Source of the DNA: Halobaculum sp. CBA1158
Lineage (GTDB): Archaea > Halobacteriota > Halobacteria > Halobacteriales > Haloferacaceae
Length of the DNA: 64,000 nucleotides
NCBI RefSeq assembly: GCF_021431925.1
Contig: NZ_CP090371.1
Location: forward strand, 1,984,001-2,048,000
Direction: 5' to 3'
In this document: positions 48,371 to 58,108 of the stretch, piece by piece
How the letters are laid out: each line of letters begins with the position of its first letter
How positions within the stretch are numbered: position 1 is the first letter of the stretch
Position numbers and translations under genes: made by a program
Notes under the pieces: generated by a model
The model's database searches: none
What the model was told of the DNA's origin: nothing
What the model saw: only the letters and a program-made list of their open reading frames with translations

Positions 48371-49426
48371 CTACTCGAGGCCGATTCCGCCCTCGTTGCG
48401 CGTGAGCAGGTAGCACGCGAACGACGAGAGCCAATGCGACCCTGCGTAGTCGTCGGTGAAGGCCTCGTCGAGACCGCGGCGCGCGTGGGCGACGGCGGAC
48501 TCACGGAGGGTGCCGGCACGCGGCCCCGCGGGGAGCGCGTCGGCGACGCCGGCGAGACACCACGCTCGCGAGACGTTCAAGCCGACCAGGTGGAGCGCGA
48601 CGCCGTCCTCGCCGTCGGCGACCGAGACCGGCGCGGGGAGCGCGTCGAGGTCCGGGAGGAAGCCGTCGAGCCAGTCGGCGAACTCGTCGCCCTCAAGCAC
48701 GCGTCGCATGAGGTCCGCCTCGACCAGCGTCGGGGAGAGGAAGTCCCACCCGAGCGGCTCGTACTCGAGGGGGGCGTCGGTGTCGGCCCCGTAGAACTCC
48801 CGTGCGGTCTCGGCCGTCGCGGTCGCGAGCGCGTCGTCGCCGACGCTTCGAGCGTAATCGAGGATCAGCGAGCACGCGAACGCAGCGTTGCCGTGGGTCC
48901 CGACCCGGTGGGCTCGCTCCATCGTGAGGAATCGGTCGCGGACGAGCTCGACGACCCGGTCCTCCAGCGGGCGGAGCGCCTCGCGCCAGTCGTCGGCGCG
49001 TGAGTCGTCCCAGCGGTCGAGTTCGGCCGCGAGCGCGAGCAGCCACGCCCAGCCGTACGGTCGCTCGAACGTCTCGTGCTCCTCGAAGTACGCGACCTCG
49101 CCCGCGACGCGGTCCGGGGTCAGCCGCTCGTCGATCCCGGCGACGATGGCCTCGCGGTCGGGATGCTCGGGAAACAGCCGGAGCGCACGCACGAGCGCCC
49201 AATGGCTGTGGACCGCCGAGTGCCAGTCGAAGCAGCCGTAGAAGACGGGGTGGCGCTCGCGCGGGACGACGGCGTCGTCCGGGCCGTCCACGGAACCGAC
49301 GTAGTGGGGGTACTCGGTGTCGACGGCGTCCTGCGGGTGGTGGGTGAGCCGCGCGGCCGCGTCGGCGTCGAGCGCGTCCGCGCGTCCGGCCAGGAGGTCG
49401 ACATCGGAGAGCGCGAGATCGGTCAC
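48371..49426 (-). CDS. DUF2891 domain protein
   Basis: A 351-residue protein that is nearly all helical, like an alpha/alpha toroid. Characteristic blocks are ERHPVFYGCFDWHSAVHSHW (about 57-76), ERPYGWAWLLALAAEL, THGNAAFACSLILDYAR and DYAGSHWLSSFACYLL. The family is widespread, with no firm biochemical role; the fold suggests a carbohydrate or peptide enzyme. The start is GTG at 49426. No signal peptide, so it is cytoplasmic. Confidence 0.87.
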   Translation of the reverse strand: MTDLALSDVDLLAGRADALDADAAARLTHHPQDAVDTEYPHYVGSVDGPDDAVVPRERHPVFYGCFDWHSAVHSHWALVRALRLFPEHPDREAIVAGIDERLTPDRVAGEVAYFEEHETFERPYGWAWLLALAAELDRWDDSRADDWREALRPLEDRVVELVRDRFLTMERAHRVGTHGNAAFACSLILDYARSVGDDALATATAETAREFYGADTDAPLEYEPLGWDFLSPTLVEADLMRRVLEGDEFADWLDGFLPDLDALPAPVSVADGEDGVALHLVGLNVSRAWCLAGVADALPAGPRAGTLRESAVAHARRGLDEAFTDDYAGSHWLSSFACYLLTRNEGGIGLE

Positions 49427-49464
49427 GGTCGGGCGTCCACCGGGAGACAGTTGAATCGGTCGCT

Positions 49465-49540
49465 CGCGACCGCGACGGCAACGAGAACCGCGACCGCGAC
49501 AACGATGAGAACCGCGACCGCGACAGCAACGAAAACCGCG
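49465..49540. repeat. About three tandem 24-bp units
   Basis: Units of the type AACCGCGACCGCGACAACGA, four bases longer in full, follow one another between the DUF2891 gene and carbonic anhydrase. The first unit is less regular. They contain an inner CGCGAC repeat. The 132-nt gap has no gene; the DUF2891 promoter must lie in or beside these repeats. Confidence 0.65.
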
Positions 49541-49558
49541 ACGCCGAACTGCCGGCCG

Positions 49559-50275
49559 TCAGTAGGTCCAGAGCCTGTCGATCCGCGCCGGCACCTCGGC
49601 GTGCGCCTCGCGCAGCGCGTCGGGGTCGCGCTCGCCGTCGACGTTGATCACGTGGACCTCGCCGCGCTCGCCGTCGTAGACGTCCTGAAAGTCGTAGACG
49701 ACGCCGATGAGGTCCGTGTCCGCGGGCACGTCGTCGCTGTCGAGGAGGTGCTCGATCTGCCGGTCGACGTTGTACTCGACGAGGTGGTTCACCTCTGCGG
49801 CGTCGTCGAGTCCCTCGGGGAGCAGATCGACGCCCGGTTCGAGGTGCGGCGCGAGCAGGCCGACGCAGTGTTCGATCCCCGGCGGCTCGCCGCCCGCGTC
49901 GAGATTTCCCGTGAGCGCGTCGTACGTCGCCGTCACCGCGCCGCAGCCGGTGTGGCCGACCACGACCGCCGTCCGGGTGCCGGCGTGCGCGAGCGGGTAG
50001 AGCACGTCGCCGGAGATCACCTCGCCGGCACCCGTGCGCTGGACGACGCGGTTACCGATGTTGCCGCAGGTGAACAGCCGCCCGGGGGTGTCGTTGCCGA
50101 AGGCGTGGTCCTGGAGCACCCGCGAGTCCGAACAACACACCGTCACCGCCTCGGGCTGTTGTCCGTGTTGGACCGCGTCGAACCGGGAGGCGAACTCGCG
50201 GGCGTGCTCCGCGTTGCCCGCGAGCAGGTCGACGACCGTCTGATTCATGTCGAGGGAGTCCACGGCTGCGTACAT
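49559..50275 (-). CDS. Beta-type carbonic anhydrase
   Basis: Catalyses reversible hydration of carbon dioxide. The 238 residues carry the zinc ligands Cys48, His108 and Cys111 and the Asp50-Arg52 dyad (CCSDSRV and GHTGCGAV). The spacing fits clade-B beta-carbonic anhydrases. Start ATG at 50275 (MYAAVDSLDM); a second ATG at 50248 (MNQTVVDLLAG) is closer to the family start. It would help supply bicarbonate for carboxylations. Confidence 0.93.
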   Translation of the reverse strand: MYAAVDSLDMNQTVVDLLAGNAEHAREFASRFDAVQHGQQPEAVTVCCSDSRVLQDHAFGNDTPGRLFTCGNIGNRVVQRTGAGEVISGDVLYPLAHAGTRTAVVVGHTGCGAVTATYDALTGNLDAGGEPPGIEHCVGLLAPHLEPGVDLLPEGLDDAAEVNHLVEYNVDRQIEHLLDSDDVPADTDLIGVVYDFQDVYDGERGEVHVINVDGERDPDALREAHAEVPARIDRLWTY

Positions 50276-50447
50276 ATGTCTGGTCCGTCCGATCGGCGCG
50301 ACGGACGGGAGATCTGGCGACGACCGGCGCTCCCCGCGGCACCGTGGAGGGATCGACGGGATCTCCCGGCGTGACGTGGACGGATCGACGGAATCCCCGC
50401 CGACGTACCCCCGCGATCTGATCGCCCGTCGGTAGCCCCCGAGAGTT

Positions 50448-50468
50448 AGTATTAATATCCTAATATGG
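50448..50468 (+). promoter_or_regulatory. AT-rich promoter region
   Basis: AGTATTAATATCCTAATATGG stands out in this GC-rich DNA and contains two TATA-like sites and an imperfect palindrome. It lies 65-85 nt before the small protein at 50533 and 175 nt from carbonic anhydrase on the other side, so either could use it. The rest of the 257-nt gap (50276-50532) shows no gene. Confidence 0.5.
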
Positions 50469-50532
50469 TACTGTGTGTCTAAGGGAATTGCATGCAACGC
50501 TAAAATACCGGGACGTGCTGGTACGTATCACG

Positions 50533-50664
50533 ATGACCGAACGAACCATGGCGGACGTCAGTCACACAGCGCCGAACGGGGCCTCCGCGGACCGAGTTTG
50601 GGAACGAGGCGGCGAGAAACCCGAGGCACGAACCGACGGCGGCGACCGCGACGACGACGACTGA
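50533..50664 (+). CDS. Small haloarchaeal protein (43 aa)
   Basis: A 43-residue hydrophilic protein, MTERTMADVSHTAPNGASAD then RVWERGGEKPEARTDGG and an acidic end. The DVSHTAP...RVWERGG pattern looks like a conserved motif of small haloarchaeal proteins. An alternative ATG lies at codon 6. No function is recognised. Support is the motif, the composition and the AT-rich promoter upstream. Confidence 0.55.
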   Translation: MTERTMADVSHTAPNGASADRVWERGGEKPEARTDGGDRDDDD

Positions 50665-50839
50665 TTCTCGCGACCGATCGACGCTACCGCTCAAGCTACG
50701 CTACCGATCGACCGCCGCCCGAGCGGCGCGATCGACCGATCCGCTGGACGACGGACCGCTCCGTACGCACCGCGCCGCCGGTTCTCAGGCGCGATAGGCG
50801 CGGCGACGGGCCTTTACTCCACGGGGCGAAGGTAGCCGT

Positions 50840-51871
50840 GTGATAACCGTCGACGGCTTGCGGAAGGTGTACGGCGACTTCGTCGCCGTCCACGGGAGTA
50901 CCTTCGACGTGGATCCGGGGGAGATCTTCGGCGTCGTCGGCCCGAACGGGGCGGGCAAGACGACGACGCTCAAGACGCTGGCGGGGCTGATCGAGCCCAC
51001 CGCCGGCACGGTCGAAGTGGCGGGATCGCCCGCCGGCGACCCGGAGACGCGGACCGCGCTGGGGTTCCTCCCGGAGGAGTCGCCGCTGTACGAGGACATG
51101 ACCGCGCGGAGCTACCTCCGCTTTTTCGCGGACCTGTACGAGGTGCCCCGCGAGGTCGCCGACGAACGCATCGAGACGGCGCTGGACGACCTCGAGCTGG
51201 AGCACCGCGACCGACGGCTGGGGGACGTCTCGAAGGGGATGAAGCGAAAGGTCGCCATCGCGCGCTCGCTGGTCAACGATCCCGACGTGCTGATCTACGA
51301 CGAACCCGCCTCGGGCCTGGACCCCCTGACGACCAACTACGTGTTGGAGTACGTCCGCGCGCTCGCCGACGCCGGGAAGACGGTGCTGTTCTCCGCGCAC
51401 AACCTCTATCACGTGGAGTCGGTGTGCGACCGCGTCGTCATCATGAACGAGGGGAAGATCGTCGCCCGCGGCTCCGTCGAGGAGATCCGCGCCGAACACG
51501 GCGAGACGAGCTACCGCGTGTTCACGACCGTCCCCGTCGAGGGGAGCGACCCGGACGGCGACCGTCACCTGACGGTCGTCGACTCGATGGACGCCGTCGA
51601 GGGGATCCGCGCCGAGGCGGCCGACGCCGGCGGCGAGGTCGCCGACATCCGGACCCGCGAGTCGACCCTCGAGGAGATCTTCCTCGACGTGGCCGACCAG
51701 CCGATGCCCGGGAGCAGACGCGTCGCCCCCGGCGACGACCCGACCGTCGTCGGCGACGCGGCTCGGTCGGACGGGGACGAGCACGGGGATCGCGCCGGCG
51801 ACGACGACGCGGACGCCGACCGGGGTGAACCCCCCCGAGAGGGCGTCGACCCGCCGGAGGCGGGGGAGTGA
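50840..51871 (+). CDS. ABC-2 type exporter, ATP-binding subunit
   Basis: A 343-residue ATPase of the NatA/CcmA type. Walker A is GPNGAGKTT (34-42), the Q-loop lies in LGFLPEES, the signature is degenerate (VSKGMKRKVAIARS), Walker B is VLIYDEPASGLDP and the switch His is in LFSAHNLYHV. The C-terminal 45 residues are an acidic tail. The start is GTG at 50840, with TTTACT 22-27 nt before. Its stop overlaps the next gene's start. It powers the two permeases that follow, likely an exporter of unknown cargo. Confidence 0.92.
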   Translation: MITVDGLRKVYGDFVAVHGSTFDVDPGEIFGVVGPNGAGKTTTLKTLAGLIEPTAGTVEVAGSPAGDPETRTALGFLPEESPLYEDMTARSYLRFFADLYEVPREVADERIETALDDLELEHRDRRLGDVSKGMKRKVAIARSLVNDPDVLIYDEPASGLDPLTTNYVLEYVRALADAGKTVLFSAHNLYHVESVCDRVVIMNEGKIVARGSVEEIRAEHGETSYRVFTTVPVEGSDPDGDRHLTVVDSMDAVEGIRAEAADAGGEVADIRTRESTLEEIFLDVADQPMPGSRRVAPGDDPTVVGDAARSDGDEHGDRAGDDDADADRGEPPREGVDPPEAGE

Positions 51872-53685
51872 TATCGCCGCGTAAGCTCCTGCGCGTCGCC
51901 CGCTGGGAGGTGTCTCGGACGACCGGGACGCTCGACCGGCGGACCGCGGCGCTGGGGGCGGTCGCGCTGCTGTTGACCCTCGGCGTCGCCGCCGGCGGCC
52001 TCCTCGCGGGCGGCGTCGCGCTCGACGAGGACATCTACTCGGTCGCGGTGAGTTCGGAGAGCCCGTACCACGAGCCGGTCGCCCAGTCGACGCCGCTGTC
52101 GGCGTCTCCGCCGGACGCGCCGAACGCGGACGTGTACGTCGTCGACCCCGACCCGACCGACCGGAGCGCGACCGTCACCGCCGCCGACACCCCGAAGGGC
52201 GAGGCGGCGCTGTCGACGTTCCGGTCGGCCGTCGAGGCGCACAACGGCCGTCTCCTGGCGGCCGAGCCGAACCAGTCCGCGGCGTTCCCCGTCGGCGTCA
52301 CGCTCACCTACGTCGAGCGCTCGAGCCAGCGGATCGGCGCGAGCGACGGCGACGTCGCCGGCGCGGGCGACGACGACGGCGGTGCCGGTGGCGGCGACGG
52401 CGACGGCGGCGACGGGAGCGGCGGTGCCGGCAGCGATGCCGGCGGCGACGCGACCGGTGGCTCGGACGGCGGCCTGGGCGTGCCCGACTTCGGCGGCGCG
52501 GCCGGCGGGCTGTTCGGCGGGCAGCCGACGGGGTCGCCCGCGGAGATCTCCCCGCCGTTCCCGTTCGGCTCGCTGGTGCTCGCGTTCGCGTTCCTCGTGC
52601 CGATGAACTTCATCATCCAGGCGTACGGCTCGACGGTGCTGAACGAGCGGATCAACCGCCGGGGCGAACTCCTGCTCGTCGCGCCGCTGTCGCGGACGGA
52701 CATCGTCGCCGGGAAGACGCTGCCGTACGCGGCGGTCGCGCTCCTCGCGACGACGCTCATCGCCCTCGGCGTCGGGGGCGGCGCGCTGTCGGTCGCGGCG
52801 GTGTTCCCCATCGCGCTGGTGTTCCTCGCGTCGACGTTCGTCGGCGCGATGTTCGCGCGGTCGTTCAAGGAGCTCACGTTCGTCACCGTCACCGTCTCGG
52901 TGACGCTGACCACCTACGCGTTCGTGCCGGCGATCTTCTCGACGGTGACGCCGATCGCGCTCATCTCGCCGCTGACGATCGTCGTCCGCGACCTCCAGGG
53001 CGAAGCGGTCGCGCTCGGCGAGTACCTGTTCTCGACGGGACCGTTCTACCTCGTCGCGGGCACGCTGTTCGCGATGGGGATCGGCGTCTACCGCGAGGAG
53101 GACATGTTCACCCAGCGCGCGGTTCCGCTGAAGTTCCTCGACGCGCTGGCGGTCCACCTGCACCGCCCGCGCGACGTGGCGCTGCTCGCGGCGCTGTCGA
53201 TCCCGTTCGTGTTCGTCGCCGAACTGCTCGGGGTCGCGCTGCTGTTCGCGCTCCCCGAGTCGGCCGCGCTGGTCGGGCTGTTCGTCGTCGTCGCCGTCGT
53301 CGAGGAGCTCGCGAAGGGCGTGCCGATCTACGCCGGGTTCTCGCAGTCGCGCTTCGAGCGCGACCTCCCGACGGCGCTGAAGCTCGGAGCGCTCTCGGGC
53401 GCTGGGTTCTTCCTCGCCGAGAAGGCGACCGCCGTCGTCCAACTCGTCGGGCTCGACTCGCTCCCGCTCGGACGGGCGGCGTTCGGCACCGCCGGCGTCG
53501 CCGGCGACGCCGGCCCCCTCCTCGCGCTGGGACTGCTCACGCTCCCGCTCGCGTTGCACGTCGTCACCGCCGCCGTCGCGGCCGTCGGGGCGACGCGGGG
53601 CCGGCGGGCGTGGGGCGGGACCCTCGCGGTCGCGATGGCGATCCACTTCGCCTACGACTTCGCGGTGGTGAGCGCCCTTGGATAA
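51868..53685 (+). CDS. ABC-2 permease fused to a PrsW-like intramembrane protease
   Basis: A 605-residue membrane protein with two parts. The first (1 to about 410) is an ABC-2 permease: TM1 at 25-50, a large extracellular region with a Gly/Asp-rich stretch (about 155-220), then five or six helices. The second (about 435-605) matches the PrsW/CPBP-like protease: Glu479-Glu480-x-x-Lys483 (EELAK), Phe514-x-x-x-Glu518 (FFLAE), His564 and His593-x-x-x-Asp597 (HFAYD), each within a helix. PrsW proteases cut membrane proteins. Start is GTG, overlapping the ATPase stop. The fusion ties export to proteolysis. Confidence 0.85.
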   Translation: MISPRKLLRVARWEVSRTTGTLDRRTAALGAVALLLTLGVAAGGLLAGGVALDEDIYSVAVSSESPYHEPVAQSTPLSASPPDAPNADVYVVDPDPTDRSATVTAADTPKGEAALSTFRSAVEAHNGRLLAAEPNQSAAFPVGVTLTYVERSSQRIGASDGDVAGAGDDDGGAGGGDGDGGDGSGGAGSDAGGDATGGSDGGLGVPDFGGAAGGLFGGQPTGSPAEISPPFPFGSLVLAFAFLVPMNFIIQAYGSTVLNERINRRGELLLVAPLSRTDIVAGKTLPYAAVALLATTLIALGVGGGALSVAAVFPIALVFLASTFVGAMFARSFKELTFVTVTVSVTLTTYAFVPAIFSTVTPIALISPLTIVVRDLQGEAVALGEYLFSTGPFYLVAGTLFAMGIGVYREEDMFTQRAVPLKFLDALAVHLHRPRDVALLAALSIPFVFVAELLGVALLFALPESAALVGLFVVVAVVEELAKGVPIYAGFSQSRFERDLPTALKLGALSGAGFFLAEKATAVVQLVGLDSLPLGRAAFGTAGVAGDAGPLLALGLLTLPLALHVVTAAVAAVGATRGRRAWGGTLAVAMAIHFAYDFAVVSALG

Positions 53686-54853
53686 CGACCGCGACGCGGG
53701 GCCGTCCGAGGAGCGCGAGGGCGAAGGGGACGCCCCGAACCCGGTTCCGGGGACGGTCGCCGCCGGCGATCGAACCGGCCGGGACGCGCGGTGGACGATC
53801 GCGAGGCGGGAGCTGGCGTCGCTGCGCTCGGAGAAGACGATCGTGCTCGCGCTGTTGATCCAGCTGTTCGTCGCGGCGTTCTCGTCGTTCCTCGTCGTCG
53901 GGCTGGTGTCGCTGTACGACCCCGGCGACGCGGCGGGGTACGCCGTCGAGACGGCCGTCGCCGGCGACGACGCGGGCGACCTCGCGCGAGCGGTCGGCGA
54001 GACCGACGGGATGGACGGCCGGCTGTACGCGAGCAGACAGGCCGCCGTCGACGCGTTCTCCGACGGCGAGGTCGACGCGGCGCTGCTGTCGACGGCGACC
54101 GAGCGGGGGACGCTCGAGGTCCGGGTGCTCGTCCCCGACGGCACCGTCGGGACGACGCTCGTGGTGGTCCGCGCACGCGAGGCGTTGCGGGCGTTCGAGC
54201 GCCTGGAGCGCGACCAGCGCTCGGCCAGCCTGGAGTCGGAGACGCTCGAACTGCCGCCCCGGGTCGGCTCCTCGCCGTACTTCGGGTTCACCTACACGGT
54301 GCTCGTGCCGCTGTTGCTGTTCCTCCCCGTGTTCATCGCCGGGTCGGTGACGGTCGACTCGCTCACCGAGGAACTGGAGCGCGGCACGCTCGAACTGCTC
54401 CGGGTCGCCCCCGTCACGATGACCGACATCGTCGAGGGGAAACTGCTCGCTGCCGCGGGGCTCGCGCCCGTCCAGGCGGCGCTGTGGCTGGCGCTGTTGT
54501 CGCTCAACGGCACCGCGATCGCGCCGGGGCCGAGCGCGCTCGCGACGGTGACAGGCGTGCTCGCGCTGCTGGCGCTGACGGTCGGACTCGCGGCGCTAGT
54601 GACGGCGCTTGGAGCCGCGCTGGCGCTGCTCGCGCCGGATAGGCGGGCCGCACAGACGCTGTACTCGCTGGGCGTCCTGGGGCTGTTCGGCCTCGCCGTG
54701 CTGTCGCCGGCGAACCCCGCGAACGTCGCCGCGCGCCTGGCCGTCGGGAGCGCCGACGCCGGGTCGTACGCGGCCGCGGGGGTCGTCCTCGCGCTCGGCG
54801 CGGTCGCCGTGGCGGTCGCGCGCGCCGGCGTCGCCCGGTACGGCCCGGCCTGA
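53678..54853 (+). CDS. ABC-2 type permease, second subunit
   Basis: A 391-residue membrane protein of the NatB/ABC-2 type. An acidic N terminus (1-40) comes before WTIARRELASLRSEKTIV, the amphipathic coupling helix typical of these permeases. TM1 is at about 50-72, an extracellular domain at about 75-195, and five more helices follow. LTEELERGTLELLRVAPVTM is the conserved cytoplasmic loop contacting the ATPase. It starts TTG at 53678 and overlaps the previous gene by 8 nt. A typical ABC-2 exporter uses two such subunits. Confidence 0.87.
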   Translation: MDNDRDAGPSEEREGEGDAPNPVPGTVAAGDRTGRDARWTIARRELASLRSEKTIVLALLIQLFVAAFSSFLVVGLVSLYDPGDAAGYAVETAVAGDDAGDLARAVGETDGMDGRLYASRQAAVDAFSDGEVDAALLSTATERGTLEVRVLVPDGTVGTTLVVVRAREALRAFERLERDQRSASLESETLELPPRVGSSPYFGFTYTVLVPLLLFLPVFIAGSVTVDSLTEELERGTLELLRVAPVTMTDIVEGKLLAAAGLAPVQAALWLALLSLNGTAIAPGPSALATVTGVLALLALTVGLAALVTALGAALALLAPDRRAAQTLYSLGVLGLFGLAVLSPANPANVAARLAVGSADAGSYAAAGVVLALGAVAVAVARAGVARYGPA

Positions 54854-54934
54854 ACGGGGGGCGACCTCTGTGTCGGCGGGGTCGCCACCGGAGGCGACGG
54901 AGTCCCCACCGGCGACGAGGCGACCGAGGCGGGC

Positions 54935-56473
54935 CTACGCGGCGACGAGGTCGACGACGGTCTCCTGCTCGCACACGAGGTTGTACGCGCCCTCGTCGTC
55001 GTTCCAGAGGACCAGGACGTTCTCGACCGAAAGGACCGCGCCGTAGGGTGCCTCCCGGAGGTCGCGATTCAGCACCGACTCCCCCGTGAGCACGAGGTAG
55101 TGCTCCAGTTCCTCGCTGCCGTCGCCGACCTTGAACAGGGGGTTGGCGTCGTCGCCGTCGGCGAGGTCGGCCGAGAGCTTCACGCACAGGAGGTTCACGC
55201 GGTCGGTGACGTGGGCCTCGGACTCGGCCATCCGGTGGTGGCGCTCGGCGCTCGCGGCGACGGGGTGGCGACGCTCGCCGTCCGGTCGGAGGATCGCCCA
55301 CGAGAACTTCACGTCGGTGTTGACGTAGGTGCCGGGCTCCTCGTCGTACGCCCGGGTCGCGGCGTCGTCGAGGGACCGCTGGAACGAGGGGACCGCGAGG
55401 GCCGAGCGTTCCTCGAAGGACCACCCGCGGTCGCTTGGGGCGTCGCCGGGCCACAGCCGCAGGTCGGGCGCGTAGACGCTCACGTCGCCGTCGGGCGGGG
55501 CGACCGCGCGCTCGACGCGGCGCATCCCGGTCGAGGTGTCGAGGTCGGCGGGCGCGAGCAGGAGACACGAGCCGTCGGCCGCGAGCGCGTCGAGGCCCCG
55601 CTCGACGGTCGCCTCGGGGTCGTCCAGTTCCGAGAGGACGTTCCCGAACAGCACGAGGTCGAACGGACCGTCCGCGGCGGGATCGTCGCCGGTGACGTCG
55701 GCGTCGTCGGTCCCCGTGGTGTCGTCGCTCCCATCGGAATCGTCGCCCCCGCCTGCGTCGCCGGCGTCGCCCGAGTCGACGAGTCCGGTCAGGTCGATGT
55801 CTTCGACGCGCTCGCGGTGGATCGTGGTTCGGAAGTTCCGACGGGTGTCCGCGAGCACGTCCGCGAGCACGTCGGCGTTGGCGCTGGGTTCGACGGCGTG
55901 GTAGTCGACGACGGCGTCCTCGGGGAGGTAGTCGTGGAGGCCGAGCGCGGGGCCGCCGGTGCCCGCGCCCACGTCGAGCACGCGGAGCCTGCGGGGGAGC
56001 AGCCCGCGGTCGGCCAGCCGGTCGAGGACGTAGCCGACGGCGGCGTAGAAGTCCGGCAGGTGATACAGGGCGTACGCCAGCGCGGCGTCGGCGTCGTACT
56101 CGACGCGCCGCCCGCGGTAGTAGTCCTCCTTCATGCGGTCGATCGTCTCGCGGAGGGCGTCGCCGGAGTCGCCGTCGTGCCAGTCGAGTCCGTGTCGGTC
56201 GAACAGGAGGTCCTCGACGGTCTCGACGTGCTCGTCGGGGAACGCCGAGGGCGACCACCCCGGCGGGTCGACCGGCTCCTCGTCGACCGGGACGAAGCTG
56301 CCGTCGTCGCGCTCGCGGAGGCCGAGGTCGAACGCCTCCTCACGGAGGGCCGTGCGAACGACGGCCTGGTGGGGCTGACCGGGGAGGTACTCGTACACCT
56401 CGTCGGGGTCGACGGGGCGGACGTTTCGGAGGTACTTCGCCGTGTCGCGCAGGGCCTCGCGGTCGACGCTCAC
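54935..56473 (-). CDS. Rsm22-like ribosomal small-subunit methyltransferase family protein
   Basis: A 512-residue class I methyltransferase. Motif I is [20 protein letters not shown] (about 170-190) and motif II follows in [15 protein letters not shown]. After an Asp-rich insert (about 232-265) comes motif [17 protein letters not shown]-terminal beta domain (about 395-512) resembles the Rsm22 end. Rsm22 acts in mitochondrial ribosome assembly; the archaeal role is presumed. No iron-sulfur Cys cluster is visible, in contrast to eukaryotic Rsm22. GTG at 56473 is chosen ([10 protein letters not shown]); GTG at 56482 is possible. Confidence 0.78.
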   Translation of the reverse strand: MSVDREALRDTAKYLRNVRPVDPDEVYEYLPGQPHQAVVRTALREEAFDLGLRERDDGSFVPVDEEPVDPPGWSPSAFPDEHVETVEDLLFDRHGLDWHDGDSGDALRETIDRMKEDYYRGRRVEYDADAALAYALYHLPDFYAAVGYVLDRLADRGLLPRRLRVLDVGAGTGGPALGLHDYLPEDAVVDYHAVEPSANADVLADVLADTRRNFRTTIHRERVEDIDLTGLVDSGDAGDAGGGDDSDGSDDTTGTDDADVTGDDPAADGPFDLVLFGNVLSELDDPEATVERGLDALAADGSCLLLAPADLDTSTGMRRVERAVAPPDGDVSVYAPDLRLWPGDAPSDRGWSFEERSALAVPSFQRSLDDAATRAYDEEPGTYVNTDVKFSWAILRPDGERRHPVAASAERHHRMAESEAHVTDRVNLLCVKLSADLADGDDANPLFKVGDGSEELEHYLVLTGESVLNRDLREAPYGAVLSVENVLVLWNDDEGAYNLVCEQETVVDLVAA

Positions 56474-56557
56474 GGCGACCACCCCGGGGGCGTCGGCGAT
56501 GGAGTCATTGCCGACGGCTACTCAGTCGGCGTGGGTAACGGTTCTGTCTCGGCCGCC

Positions 56558-57385
56558 TCACTCCTCGAAAGTCGGACCGTCGCCGTCCGCGGTCGCGTCG
56601 TCGTCACCGTTAGCCGCGCCGTCGCCGACGCGGGAGTCGCCGTCGACGGCGTCGCGGGCGTCGGCGAACAGCGCGTCGAACTCCTCGCGGTCGGCCTCCG
56701 CCAGCGCCGCCGCGGCGTCGGCGACCGGCCCCGCGCCGTCGAAGGCCTCGCGGATGTCGGCGTACACGCGCGACTCGCCCGCGGCGACCGTGCGAGCCAA
56801 CTCCGCCAGCGGCTCGGAGACGGGCGTGTGGAACCGCTCGTCCACGTCGCCGGCGGCGAGCGCGTACGCCAGGACGGCCGTGTGGGCCCCGGCCTGTACC
56901 TTCGCCATCGCGTCGTCGTGCTCCGCGGCGGTCGTCTCGAACGGCTCGTTGCCGGCGTCGGCGAACCCCTCGCGGACGTGCTCGACGACCGGGCCGACCT
57001 CACCGGGGACGTACGCGATCCGCCCGGGGCCACGCGGCGGCGCGAAGAGCGGGTGGAAACTGGCGTACTCGCCGTCGGCGTGGGTCGCCATCGCGGCGAG
57101 GGGGTCGCCCATGACGCCCGCCACGTCGACGATCGCCCCGTCGGCGGCGTTGTCGGCGTAACGGGCGACCGCGTCGGCGACGACCGGGATCGGGACCGCG
57201 AGGACGACGCAGTCGAACGACTCGTCGGTGTCCAGGGGGACGACGCGGCCGTCGACGACCGCCTCGGCGGCGTCCATGGCCGTCTGCGGGTTCGTGTCCG
57301 CGAGCGCGACCCGGTCGACGACCGGGCGGAGGGTGTGTGCGACCCACCGACCCATCTCCCCCGCGCCGACGACGAGCAACTTCAT
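56558..57385 (-). CDS. tyrA: Prephenate dehydrogenase
   Basis: NAD(P)-dependent oxidative decarboxylation of prephenate to 4-hydroxyphenylpyruvate in tyrosine synthesis. The 275 residues have the Rossmann motif VVGAGEMG (5-12), the acidic ADTNP end of strand 2, the [13 protein letters not shown] block and [20 protein letters not shown] with the active-site His. The C-terminal helical domain is short, then a low-complexity acidic tail (about 245-275). It is 9 kb from chorismate mutase, which makes its substrate. Confidence 0.9.
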   Translation of the reverse strand: MKLLVVGAGEMGRWVAHTLRPVVDRVALADTNPQTAMDAAEAVVDGRVVPLDTDESFDCVVLAVPIPVVADAVARYADNAADGAIVDVAGVMGDPLAAMATHADGEYASFHPLFAPPRGPGRIAYVPGEVGPVVEHVREGFADAGNEPFETTAAEHDDAMAKVQAGAHTAVLAYALAAGDVDERFHTPVSEPLAELARTVAAGESRVYADIREAFDGAGPVADAAAALAEADREEFDALFADARDAVDGDSRVGDGAANGDDDATADGDGPTFEE

Positions 57386-57463
57386 GCACCCCGCTATCGG
57401 TGTCGCGACCGAAAGGGTATCGGTCCGGGGGGCGACGCGATCGGACGAGTCCGCCCGCCGCCG

Positions 57464-57973
57464 TCACTCCACCGACGCGAGCCGGAACGACTCCGAGGGG
57501 AGGGTGTCGCCGTCGTGGTCCTCGCCGGCGACCAGCCGCATCCGTACCTCCGAACGGGGCACGGGCTCCGCGAACCGTACGCCGACGAGCGTCTCCGCCT
57601 CGACGCTCCGGGCCTCGCCGCGGAAGTCGACCGCCCGGACGGTCACGCGGTCCTCGCCGACGCCGCCCTCGACGACCTCGAAGTGGGCCTCCAACAGCCC
57701 GGGCGCGACCTCCGCGATCTCGGCCCCCTCCGCGACCACTTCGACGGTGTACGTGCGGATCCCGTCGGGAGCACGCTGACAGACGGCGACGACGGCGTCG
57801 GTCGCTTCGTCCGCGTGTTCCTCGTCCGCGTGCTCCTCGTCGCCGTCGTCAGCCGGATCGGCGTCGTCGCCTCCCCCCGCGGGATCAGTCACGCCGCCAT
57901 CCCCCGGGGGCTCCTCGGATCCGTCCGCGTCGGGCTCCCGGAACGCGGCCGCGACGCGCTCGAACAGGCTCAT
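57464..57973 (-). CDS. Conserved haloarchaeal protein, beta-rich domain
   Basis: A 169-residue protein. After a start [15 protein letters not shown] comes a disordered acidic segment (15-60, with an [11 protein letters not shown] repeat). The rest is a beta-rich domain with [44 protein letters not shown] and [14 protein letters not shown]. No motif allows a function. ATG at 57973; single gene. Confidence 0.65.
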   Translation of the reverse strand: MSLFERVAAAFREPDADGSEEPPGDGGVTDPAGGGDDADPADDGDEEHADEEHADEATDAVVAVCQRAPDGIRTYTVEVVAEGAEIAEVAPGLLEAHFEVVEGGVGEDRVTVRAVDFRGEARSVEAETLVGVRFAEPVPRSEVRMRLVAGEDHDGDTLPSESFRLASVE

Positions 57974-58108
57974 ACCTCGTATCACGGCGGCCGTCGACAA
58001 AGCCGCGTCGCCGCCGGTGTCCTCGGTGTCGCCTGCGGCGTCGGGGCGCGCGAGGCGGTCGCCCCGGGTCACCCCGTCCGGGCGGTCTCCGGGATCGCGT
58101 CGACGCGG

